Source: Spirosoma aerolatum (GTDB lineage: Bacteria; Bacteroidota; Bacteroidia; Cytophagales; Spirosomataceae). Taken from it: DNA of 64,000 nucleotides. Position numbers and translations under genes: made by a program. A model generated the notes under the pieces. It searched no databases. It had not been told where the DNA came from and was given only the letters and a program-made list of their open reading frames with translations. Below are positions 1-8,112 of the stretch, one piece after another. The stretch is taken from positions 1,313,001 to 1,377,000 of the forward strand of contig NZ_CP020104.1 of NCBI RefSeq assembly GCF_002056795.1, given 5' to 3'. How positions within the stretch are numbered: the first letter of the stretch is position 1; every line of letters starts with the position of its first letter.

Positions 1-573
1 GGTGCCGGGGAAATTTTTGTAAACCCCCGTTACTTCCAGCGTGTCTTTATTATCGATGTACAGGATTTTTCCAACCGGGTTAGCAGTGCCGAAATACCGT
101 TCGGCGGTTGCCTGACTCAGCACAACCTTGTGGGGGCCATCCAGAGCTGTTTTAGGATTGCCTTTCGCCAACTCAACGTCGAAGATGTCGAACAGGCTAC
201 CATCGGCCCAGTAAAAATTGGTCTCCGCAAATTTCTTATTGCCAGATTTAACAAAAGCGGTTTGCCCGAAATTATGACGAAGAAAACGTACCTGTTGCTC
301 TACCGTGGGAATATCGGCTTTGAGGGCTGGGCCAACAGCGTTAGGCGAATTAGCCCAGTTCATGCTTTTGCCATCGAAGGTGGCCGTTAAACCGACCCGG
401 TAAATCCGGTCCGCTTTAGTATGGTACTTGTCGAACAGGAGTTCGTCTTTCACATGCAGCATCAGCAACAGGGCAACGGCCAGTCCGGTTGCTAGCCCAA
501 GTAAGTTGAGGAAGGTGAACAGGCGGTTTTTTAGCAGCCCCCGCCAGGCGATTTTGAGGTAGTTCTGGAGCAT
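1..573 (-). CDS. MacB/FtsX-type ABC transporter permease, N-terminal part (cut by window edge)
   Basis: The minus-strand frame opens with MLQNYLKIAWRGLLKN and runs off the left edge after about 191 residues, so only the first transmembrane helix (about residues 20-40) and part of the MacB-like periplasmic domain are present. The start has the same LKIAWR context as the next six genes, which supports ATG at 573. It is the last seen member of a seven-gene permease array. Proteins of this class work as dimers in the inner membrane with an ATPase and a periplasmic adaptor. The substrate is unknown. The family call is firm; nothing can be said about the C-terminal half. Confidence 0.85.
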   Translation of the reverse strand, partial: MLQNYLKIAWRGLLKNRLFTFLNLLGLATGLAVALLLMLHVKDELLFDKYHTKADRIYRVGLTATFDGKSMNWANSPNAVGPALKADIPTVEQQVRFLRHNFGQTAFVKSGNKKFAETNFYWADGSLFDIFDVELAKGNPKTALDGPHKVVLSQATAERYFGTANPVGKILYIDNKDTLEVTGVYKNFPGT

Positions 574-590
574 AAGAAAGAGGGTTTTAT

Positions 591-618
591 GTAGAGACGC
601 GAGGTATCGCGTCTCTAC
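591..618. repeat. GTAGAGACGCGA hairpin, copy 1 (short form)
   Basis: GTAGAGACGCGA and its exact reverse complement TCGCGTCTCTAC are separated by 4 bases, giving a perfect 12-bp stem. The copy fills the junction between two permease genes and lacks the central segment present in the longer copies at 3066, 8035 and 10568. Confidence 0.85.
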
Positions 619-620
619 AT

Positions 621-3053
621 TTATTCGGATCGTAATGATTTCACTGGATTGGCTAATGCGGCTTTGATACTCTGGAAGCTAACAGTAAGTAACGCAATTA
701 ATAGCACTAAGGCAAACGGTAGCGCAAAGAGCCACCACTGAATCGCTGCCCGGAAAGCAAATCCCTGAAGCCATTGACTAATAGCATACCAGGCTAGCGG
801 AGTAGCCACTACAAAAGCGATCAGAATCAACACCGCAAATTCACGGTATAGCATCTGCACAATTTCAGCGACCGATGCGCCCAGCACCTTCCGAATGCCA
901 ATCTCTTTGGTACGTTGCGCCGTCGTGAACGAAGCGAGGCCGAAGAGCCCCAGGCAGGCGACCAGAATAGCCAGTCCCGTGAATAAGCCAAACACCTGCC
1001 CAAATCGCTGGTCGGCGCGGTATTGTTCGTTGAACCGTTCGTCCAGAAACGAATACTCGAACGGATTGCCGGGGAAAAAGTGATTCCACTCCGTCCGAAT
1101 GGTTGCGATGGTGCTGTTGAGTTCGCTGGATGCCAGCTTGATAGAGAAATACCCGCGCACATCGGGAATCAGGCGCAGGATGAGCGGTTCGTAGGCATCG
1201 CGCAAGGACTGCTGATGAAAATTGTCCGTAACCCCGACCAGCGTAAAGGTTTCGCCCCAAAACTCAATCTGCTTGCCAATGGCATCCTCCGGTCGGTTGA
1301 AACCCAATTGCTGAACAGCCTTTTTGTTGAAAATGAGGGCTTTGGGGTCGCTGCCGAACTCTTTAGCGAAGTTGCGCCCGGCCAGCAGTTTCAGATCGAA
1401 GGTTTTCAGGAAATCGTAATCGACGCCAATGATTCGGTATTGCTGACTTTTACTTTCGTCGGTCCCCTTGAGTCGGATACCCCCCGCATTCCAGTCCGAA
1501 GCCTGACCCGGCACCACTGTCGAAGCCGCAATGGACCGGATGCCGGGTCGACGGAGAAGCTCATCTTTAAAGGCCAGCATCTGCCGCATAAAGGTGGAGT
1601 CGGTTTTGACAATGGGCGGATTGATCACCAGCGTCTGGTCGATGTTCAGGCCCAGGCTTTGCGCCCGCATGTATTGGATCTGATGGAAGACCGCCAGCGT
1701 GCCGACCAGCAAAAACAGGGAAGCCGCAAACTGAAACACGACCAGCGATTTGCGCAAGACAATACCTTGTGATGAGGTGCTGACTTTCCCTTTCAGCACC
1801 GACACGGGTTTAAACCCTGACAGTACAAACGCCGGATATAAGCCCGACAGAAAGGCACCGATGACAAATAGCCCAAGCAAGGGCAACCAGAAGGTAGGAC
1901 TTACGAGCAGCGAAAACGACATCTGCTGACCCGACAGTTGGTTGAACATCGGTATCGATACGGCAACAATCACCAACGCCAGTCCAACGGCCAGCCCATT
2001 GAGTACAACCGATTCGGTCATGAACTGCCGGATAAGCTGCCCCCGTAACGACCCTACCGCTTTCCGAACGCCTACTTCTTTGGCCCGGTTAATGGCGCGT
2101 GCGGTGGCCAGATTGATGTAGTTGACCCAGGCAATCACGACAATGAAGAAGGCAATACCCAGCAGGAGATACACCGTGTTGCCGTCGCCATTGGGTTCGG
2201 CCTCCTCCATATAGTGCGAATACAAATGGATGTCGTGCAGGGGCTGGAGTTTGTATACGGCATCGGCGTCGTATTTCTTCAGTTCAGCGCCAATGGTTTT
2301 CTGGATATAGGGCTCGAACTTGGCTTCAAGAGCCTTGGGGTTGGCCGGTTCGCCGTTGCGATCAGGGCGGAGTAGCAGATAAGATAGGGCACCGTCCCAC
2401 ATCCAGGCCTGGTCGGGGTTGTTGTCCTTACCCATATCTTTGATAAAGGTTACGTGCGGAATCAGCAGATCGGCGTGGAGATGCGTATTCGCGGGCATAT
2501 CCTGATACACGCCCGTGACCTTAACCGCCCGCTCCTGATTGATTCGGATGGTTTTGCCCATCGGATTTTCGTTGCCGAACAACCGATGCGCGACCGATTC
2601 TGAGAGGGCAACTGTGTTGGGTTCGGCCAGAATCGTATTGACATCGCCAGCAATAAGCGGATAGGAAAAAATCTTGAAGAATGATTCGCTGGCAATAAAG
2701 ACCCGCTCAACTTTCAGGCTTTTCTCGCCATAGTCCGCAATGAGCGCTCGTTGTTTGAGCACTTTGACATAGTCTTCAACCTCGCCAAAAGCCGCTTTGA
2801 ACGAATTGCCAGCCGCCTGTGCGCCACCAGCCCATTGGGTACTGAGCTTCCCCTTATCGTACCGATCCTGAAGAACACGGTAGATCCGGTCGCCTTTGGT
2901 ATGAAAATTATCGTAGCTCAGCTCAAACGTGACGTATTGCAAAATGAGCACACAGGCCGCAATGCCAATGGAAAGCCCCAGGATATTGATAGCCGAGAAG
3001 GCTTTGTTGCGGACCAGATTCCGCCAGGCGATTTTGAAATAATTTTGTAGCAT
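621..3053 (-). CDS. MacB/FtsX-type ABC transporter permease (array member 2)
   Basis: This 810-residue integral membrane protein has two MacB_PCD-FtsX modules. One helix lies near residue 20, an FtsX triple-helix block in the middle with AKEVGVRKAVGS, a second single helix after LRKSLVVFQF, and a final FtsX block with RTKEIGIRKVLGAS. It ends in ANPVKSLRSE, a tail shared in variant form by the whole array. The open frame extends 22 codons upstream to 3119, but those codons lie in an interspersed repeat. ATG at 3053 (MLQNYFKIAWRN) aligns with the paralogues. It probably works with the ATPase at 16509 and the adaptor at 17249. The transported substrate cannot be read from sequence. Confidence 0.9.
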   Translation of the reverse strand: MLQNYFKIAWRNLVRNKAFSAINILGLSIGIAACVLILQYVTFELSYDNFHTKGDRIYRVLQDRYDKGKLSTQWAGGAQAAGNSFKAAFGEVEDYVKVLKQRALIADYGEKSLKVERVFIASESFFKIFSYPLIAGDVNTILAEPNTVALSESVAHRLFGNENPMGKTIRINQERAVKVTGVYQDMPANTHLHADLLIPHVTFIKDMGKDNNPDQAWMWDGALSYLLLRPDRNGEPANPKALEAKFEPYIQKTIGAELKKYDADAVYKLQPLHDIHLYSHYMEEAEPNGDGNTVYLLLGIAFFIVVIAWVNYINLATARAINRAKEVGVRKAVGSLRGQLIRQFMTESVVLNGLAVGLALVIVAVSIPMFNQLSGQQMSFSLLVSPTFWLPLLGLFVIGAFLSGLYPAFVLSGFKPVSVLKGKVSTSSQGIVLRKSLVVFQFAASLFLLVGTLAVFHQIQYMRAQSLGLNIDQTLVINPPIVKTDSTFMRQMLAFKDELLRRPGIRSIAASTVVPGQASDWNAGGIRLKGTDESKSQQYRIIGVDYDFLKTFDLKLLAGRNFAKEFGSDPKALIFNKKAVQQLGFNRPEDAIGKQIEFWGETFTLVGVTDNFHQQSLRDAYEPLILRLIPDVRGYFSIKLASSELNSTIATIRTEWNHFFPGNPFEYSFLDERFNEQYRADQRFGQVFGLFTGLAILVACLGLFGLASFTTAQRTKEIGIRKVLGASVAEIVQMLYREFAVLILIAFVVATPLAWYAISQWLQGFAFRAAIQWWLFALPFALVLLIALLTVSFQSIKAALANPVKSLRSE

Positions 3054-3065
3054 AGGGAAATTCGT

Positions 3066-3145
3066 GTAGAGACGCGATCCTTCGCGTCTCATGAGCGTCA
3101 GCAATAAACCATCCGGCAATGAGACGCGATACCTCGCGTCTCTAC
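3066..3145 (+). repeat. GTAGAGACGCGA element, copy 2 (long form)
   Basis: The outer arms are GTAGAGACGCGA and TCGCGTCTCTAC, with inner GAGACGCG repeats and a unique core containing GCGTCAGCAATAAACCATCC. That core is the reverse complement of the core in copy 4 at 10568, so the two are inserted in opposite orientation. Confidence 0.85.
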
Positions 3146-3152
3146 CAGTACG

Positions 3153-5594
3153 TTATTCACTCCGCAAAGACGTAATCGGATTCGTTAACGCTGCTTTGAT
3201 CGACTGAAAACTTACGGTCAGTACGGCAATACCTACTGCCAGCAACCCAGCCACGGCAAACATCCACCACTCCATGTCGATTTTATAGGCAAAATCCTGA
3301 AGCCAGCGATTCATCATGTACCAGGCAATGGGCGTGGCAATGACAATGGCAATCAGTACAAGCTTCAGGAAATCTTTCGAGAGTAGGGCAACTAGCCCCG
3401 GTGTCGATGCGCCTAATACCTTCCGAATGCCAATTTCTTTGGTTCGTAGTCGAATCACATACATCGCCAGACCGAGTAATCCCATGCAGGCGATGAAAAT
3501 GGCGAGTAAGGCAAACAGCCCAAAAATCCGCTGGGCTACCTGCTCCGACTTATAGAGGTCACTCCAGTCGGTGGTCAGATAGGAGTAATGGAAAGGCTGG
3601 TCGGGGAGGTAACGTTTCCAGACCTGCTCGACCTGACTCACCACCGTGCTCGGATTATCGGCCCGAACCCGGATGGCTACCTGATTGTCGGTCCGGCGGA
3701 AGATTCGGTCGTTCAGAATAAACAGCGGACTGATGCGTTGATGCAACGAACCAAAGTGAAAATTGCGGACTATACCAACCACCGTGTAGGTAACGGGAGG
3801 TCCATCCTGCTGGGTGAAGTTGTCGGGGCTGGTAATTTGCTTACCGACAGGGTCGGACATACCTAGTTGCCGGGCTGCCTCTTCGTTGAGAATAACCGAA
3901 AGCGAGTCGTCGAACTGACGGCTGAACGGGCGACCAGCCAGCATCGTCATCTGCATGGTCTGAAGGTATTGTTCATCCACCGCACAGCCTTTGCCGGTTA
4001 CGGTTTCGTTGTCGCCGTTTTTACGGAAGGTTATGCCGAAGAAGCCTTCTTCGCCCGGTGCGCTGCTGGTGCCGCCTACACTCGCTATACCCGACAGCTT
4101 GGCAATTTCCTGCTTAAACGCTTCGGTATTGTTGCCCAGAAAAAAGGCGCTTTTTACCGTAACGACGGATTCTTTAGTAAAGCCCAGCTCTTTCTGCTGA
4201 ATAAAATTCAACTGGCTAAATACCACAATAGTGCTGACGATCAGGAGTACCGAAATCGCAAACTGAAATACAACTAATCCGTTGCGGAGCCAATGCCCCT
4301 GTTTGGTTGATGAGAACCGACCTTTCAGCACTTTGATTGGCTCAAACGCCGATAGTACCCCAGCCGGATAACTGCCAGCCAATAAGCCTACGGCTACAGC
4401 ACCTCCGATTAATAACGGTAATGTTTCCCAGCGAACCAGCGAGCTTACTGTAAGCGACTTGCTTGCTAAGGTATTGAATGGGGTAAGTAGTGCCGAAACC
4501 AGTATACCGGCAACGAGCAAACTGGCAAGGCTGAGCAACACCGACTCAGTCAGAAATTGAGCGGCCAGTTGTTGATTTGTTGAACCCAGCGATTTCCGAA
4601 TCCCGACTTCCCGCGCCCGCTCCGACGACCGGGCTGTAGCCAGATTCATGAAGTTGATACAGGCTATCAATAGCACAAAAGCCGCAATGATTGAGAAAAT
4701 TGATACCAGCGACCGACTCCCATTGGGCTGGTATTCAGCTTCCAGATGGGAGTCGAGGTGAATAGCGGGCAACGGTTGCAGGAAATAAAAATACCCGTTT
4801 CCGGCCTTCACATAGTCGGGGTATGAAACACCAAAAGTGCGTTCTACTTCACCAGCCGCATATTTTTCGACTACGGCGGGAAGTTTAGCTTCGACGGCCT
4901 CCGGTCGGGTATTGGGCCGAAGAAGAAGGTACGTATGAGCGGCAAAACTGATATGATTGGGCTGTTCGGCCAGCGGAAACCCGCGCGTAGAGGATAAGAA
5001 ATTAAACGTAAAGTGCGCATTATGCGTAGGGTCAGGACAAATGCCCGTCACTTCCAGCCTGGGCCCCTGTATCACTTCGAACATTTTTCCAATTGGGTTT
5101 GCCGTGCCAAACAACCGCCGGGCGGTGCTTTCGGTCAGTACAACCGTATTCGGACGACTCAGAGCCTTATCGACCTGACCTCGTAGTAATGGAATTTGAA
5201 AGACCTGAAAAAAGGTAGAGTCGACCGCCAGAAACCCCTTTTCTTCCAGCGTCCGGCCGTCCAGTTTGATGAGCGTAGGCTGCTGGTTGTTGCCGAAGGT
5301 GAACACCCGCGTCGTTTGCTCGATTTCCGGAATCTCCTTCTTCACCGACTGGGCGTAGGAAGGCGGAATAATCGCATACCTGGTACTTCGTCCCGGATAG
5401 ATTCGTTCCAGTGCCATGCGGTAGATTCGGTCACCATTGGACCAGTGGCGGTCGTAACTTAATTCGTCCGTCACGTACAGAACAATCAGCAGACAGCAGG
5501 CCATGCCAATTGCTAAACCGGCCATGTTGATGGCTGTGTTTACTTTGTGCTTCGCCAGGTTGCGAAGGGCGATTTTAAGGTAGTTACGCAACAT
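3153..5594 (-). CDS. MacB/FtsX-type ABC transporter permease (array member 3)
   Basis: This 813-residue permease starts MLRNYLKIALRNLAKHK and ends TNPITSLRSE. The middle FtsX block carries REVGIRKSLGST and the C-terminal one RTKEIGIRKVLGAS. Two periplasmic MacB-like domains lie at roughly residues 45-260 and 450-650. Only 3 bp separate it from the upstream gene at 5598, so these two are surely cotranscribed, whereas the other junctions contain repeats or Uma2-like genes. Substrate unknown. Confidence 0.9.
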   Translation of the reverse strand: MLRNYLKIALRNLAKHKVNTAINMAGLAIGMACCLLIVLYVTDELSYDRHWSNGDRIYRMALERIYPGRSTRYAIIPPSYAQSVKKEIPEIEQTTRVFTFGNNQQPTLIKLDGRTLEEKGFLAVDSTFFQVFQIPLLRGQVDKALSRPNTVVLTESTARRLFGTANPIGKMFEVIQGPRLEVTGICPDPTHNAHFTFNFLSSTRGFPLAEQPNHISFAAHTYLLLRPNTRPEAVEAKLPAVVEKYAAGEVERTFGVSYPDYVKAGNGYFYFLQPLPAIHLDSHLEAEYQPNGSRSLVSIFSIIAAFVLLIACINFMNLATARSSERAREVGIRKSLGSTNQQLAAQFLTESVLLSLASLLVAGILVSALLTPFNTLASKSLTVSSLVRWETLPLLIGGAVAVGLLAGSYPAGVLSAFEPIKVLKGRFSSTKQGHWLRNGLVVFQFAISVLLIVSTIVVFSQLNFIQQKELGFTKESVVTVKSAFFLGNNTEAFKQEIAKLSGIASVGGTSSAPGEEGFFGITFRKNGDNETVTGKGCAVDEQYLQTMQMTMLAGRPFSRQFDDSLSVILNEEAARQLGMSDPVGKQITSPDNFTQQDGPPVTYTVVGIVRNFHFGSLHQRISPLFILNDRIFRRTDNQVAIRVRADNPSTVVSQVEQVWKRYLPDQPFHYSYLTTDWSDLYKSEQVAQRIFGLFALLAIFIACMGLLGLAMYVIRLRTKEIGIRKVLGASTPGLVALLSKDFLKLVLIAIVIATPIAWYMMNRWLQDFAYKIDMEWWMFAVAGLLAVGIAVLTVSFQSIKAALTNPITSLRSE

Positions 5595-5597
5595 GGG

Positions 5598-8018
5598 CTA
5601 TTCAGAACGAAGTGATTTAACCGGATTCATCAAGGCCGCTTTGATACTTTGGAAACTGACTGTTAATAGCGCAATACCGACGGCCAGAAGACCCGTTAAG
5701 GCAAACATCCACCATTCGATGGTGATCTTATAGGCAAAATCGTCCAGCCACTGGTTCATGGCGTACCAGGCAATGGGCGAGGCAACCACTAAGGCAATGA
5801 GAACGAGTTTCAGGAAATCTTTCGAGAGTAAGGTGACAACGTTGCTCGTCGATGCACCCAGTACTTTTCGGATGCCTATTTCTTTGGTGCGCCGTTCGAT
5901 GGTAAACGTAGCCAGCCCCCATAAACCCAGGCAGCAGATAACCAGGGCTAAACACGCAAAGACCCGCAGCAGGGTAAACTGCCGTGATTCCTCTTCATAC
6001 AGCTTTTGCAGGCTTTGATCCAGAAATTCGGCTTCATAGAGTGAGTTCGGAAAATACTGCTTATAAACCCGTTCAATGGCGGCCATTGTTGCTGGGAGAT
6101 TGGTCGGTTGCAATTTCAGGCCAGCCGTAAAATAGTAATCGGGGAAGTTGAGCATAATGACCGGCTGAATCGTTTCTCGCAGCGAACTGGCGTGAAAGTC
6201 GCGGGTAACGCCCACAATTTCGGCTGTTATATCGTTCAGGCCGATCTTTACCCGATGCCCCAGCAGTTTCTCTGGTTTTGCATACCCAAGCGATCTGGCC
6301 AGTGCTTCATTTGCCACAAAAACATACCGCCGTTTCTCAAAAGGAACCGTTTTCGAGAAACCCAACGTATCGGCATCGGTAAAGAATCGGCCAGCAGCCA
6401 GTTTCATCCCATAGGTTTGAAGGTAATTGGCATCCACCACTTTCACGTTGACATTGATGCGCTGGGTTGGATTGGCGGGGTCGGGATGCATCCCCGTTGT
6501 AAAGTTGTTGCGCGAAGTGGGCGCACCAATGGCAAACGAAACCTGCTGAACACCTGGAATCTCGCGGAGCGAATGCTGGAATGCTGCGGTACTTTTATCA
6601 ACATCGGGTAGCGAAACTGTCACGACGGCATCCCGATTGAACCCCAGGTCTTTTTCCCGGAACAGTTTCATTTGCTGATAAATAACCAGTACACCCACCG
6701 CCAGAATAATCGAAACCGAAAACTGGAAGACAACCAACCCCTGGCGAATCCAGCTCTGACTACCCCGCCCCACATCGGCGCGTGATTTCAGCACTTTTAC
6801 CGGCTTTAATCGGGCCATAAAAAAAGCAGGATAGGTGCCAGCCGATAGAGTAGTCAGCAATGCCAGTGTTAGCACGAAACCGGCAATCATGATTCCGTTG
6901 AACGCAATCTGCTTCTGCAAATAGCTGTTGAGTGATGGCAAAACAAGGTACGCTAAGAATATGGCCAGTCCAGCTGAAACCATCGACAGCCAGAATGCTT
7001 CGCCCAGAAGTTGCCCCACCAGTTGATTGAACGTAGCGCCAATCGCTTTCCGAACCCCTACTTCTTTAGCCCGCGTTGTGGCCCTTGCTGTAGCCATATT
7101 GACAAAATTGACGCAGGCAATCAGCAGCACAAACAGGCCGATAATGCCAAAAACCCACAGGTAAGTAGGTGCTATGGGCGGTACATAGACCGTACCTTCA
7201 AAGTCGGGATTCAGGTGGATATCTTCGAGTGGTTGTAAAGCCAGATGCCGTTGGCTACCCGTCTTGTTTTCGTCCGCAAAATACTTCTTCGATACCGTTG
7301 CCAGTCGACTTGCGTACTGTTCAGGTTGCCGGCCTTCGGGCAGTAGTGCGTATACACTTCCCGCCGACCGTAAGCCCCATTGCGTAATATCCCAGGACAT
7401 ATATGATTTCAGGGTCTTGTACGACACAATCATGCTCGCATTCAGGTGCGTTTGGGCGGGCATATCGGCCATAATACCGGCTACCCGCAGCATGGTTGTT
7501 TGCCCCAGCTTAAATGTTTTGCCAATGGCAGACGTTGTGCCAAAGAAATTGCGGGCAGTACTTTCCGTCAGGATCACCTGATTGGGTTGATCCAGAATCG
7601 CTTTTGAATTTCCGACGCGCATGGTCAGGGCAAACAGATCGAACACCTGCGGCTCGGCAAACAACACCCGCTCTTCCGACAGAATTTTGTCGGGCGATAG
7701 CACTACGGAGGTGTTCTCTTCGGCGTGGATGCTGGCTACCACAGGCCAGTCTGAGAAATCGGCGCGCATAGCAGCACCAAGTGGATAGGGGACAATTCCC
7801 GACTTCTCGGTTTCATTCCCGGTTTGAGTGATTTCGTTAATGCGGTAAATCCGCTCGCCTAATGGGTGAAATCGGTCGAATCTCCATTCATAGTGAACGA
7901 ACAGACCAATCAGCAGACAGGTCGTCAGGCCAAGCGTGAGCCCGATTAAGTTGATGCCTGTAGTAGTCGGATATTTCGTCAGATTCCGCCAGGCGATTTT
8001 TAGGTAGTTTGTGAGCAT
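5598..8018 (-). CDS. MacB/FtsX-type ABC transporter permease (array member 4)
   Basis: The protein has 806 residues, starts MLTNYLKIAWRNLTKYP and ends MNPVKSLRSE. The two FtsX signature stretches are AKEVGVRKAIGAT (middle) and RTKEIGIRKVLGAS (C-terminal). Its last 100 residues closely resemble member 3 (same LLSKDFLKLVLIA stretch), suggesting these neighbours arose by tandem duplication or exchange sequence. The start follows the array consensus and lies directly after a copy of the GTAGAGACGCGA repeat. Confidence 0.9.
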   Translation of the reverse strand: MLTNYLKIAWRNLTKYPTTTGINLIGLTLGLTTCLLIGLFVHYEWRFDRFHPLGERIYRINEITQTGNETEKSGIVPYPLGAAMRADFSDWPVVASIHAEENTSVVLSPDKILSEERVLFAEPQVFDLFALTMRVGNSKAILDQPNQVILTESTARNFFGTTSAIGKTFKLGQTTMLRVAGIMADMPAQTHLNASMIVSYKTLKSYMSWDITQWGLRSAGSVYALLPEGRQPEQYASRLATVSKKYFADENKTGSQRHLALQPLEDIHLNPDFEGTVYVPPIAPTYLWVFGIIGLFVLLIACVNFVNMATARATTRAKEVGVRKAIGATFNQLVGQLLGEAFWLSMVSAGLAIFLAYLVLPSLNSYLQKQIAFNGIMIAGFVLTLALLTTLSAGTYPAFFMARLKPVKVLKSRADVGRGSQSWIRQGLVVFQFSVSIILAVGVLVIYQQMKLFREKDLGFNRDAVVTVSLPDVDKSTAAFQHSLREIPGVQQVSFAIGAPTSRNNFTTGMHPDPANPTQRINVNVKVVDANYLQTYGMKLAAGRFFTDADTLGFSKTVPFEKRRYVFVANEALARSLGYAKPEKLLGHRVKIGLNDITAEIVGVTRDFHASSLRETIQPVIMLNFPDYYFTAGLKLQPTNLPATMAAIERVYKQYFPNSLYEAEFLDQSLQKLYEEESRQFTLLRVFACLALVICCLGLWGLATFTIERRTKEIGIRKVLGASTSNVVTLLSKDFLKLVLIALVVASPIAWYAMNQWLDDFAYKITIEWWMFALTGLLAVGIALLTVSFQSIKAALMNPVKSLRSE

Positions 8019-8034
8019 CGGGTAGAGGGGGTAT

Positions 8035-8111
8035 GTAGAGACGCGATACCTCGCGTCTCCTGACCAGATGATTTATGGCTGACGTATATGCGCCAGGTAT
8101 GGCGTCGCTAC
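8035..8111 (-). repeat. GTAGAGACGCGA element, copy 3 (degenerate right arm)
   Basis: The left arm is intact (GTAGAGACGCGATACCTCGCG), but the right arm has decayed to GCGCCAGGTATGGCGTCGCTAC. The core contains GATGATTTATGGCTGACG, matching the core of copy 4 in the same orientation. Confidence 0.75.
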
Positions 8112-8112
8112 A

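Noticed and set aside
2999..3119. Upstream start of the second permease at 3119
   Set aside because: The extra 22 codons come from the interspersed repeat, and all paralogues start at the MLxNYxKIA position.
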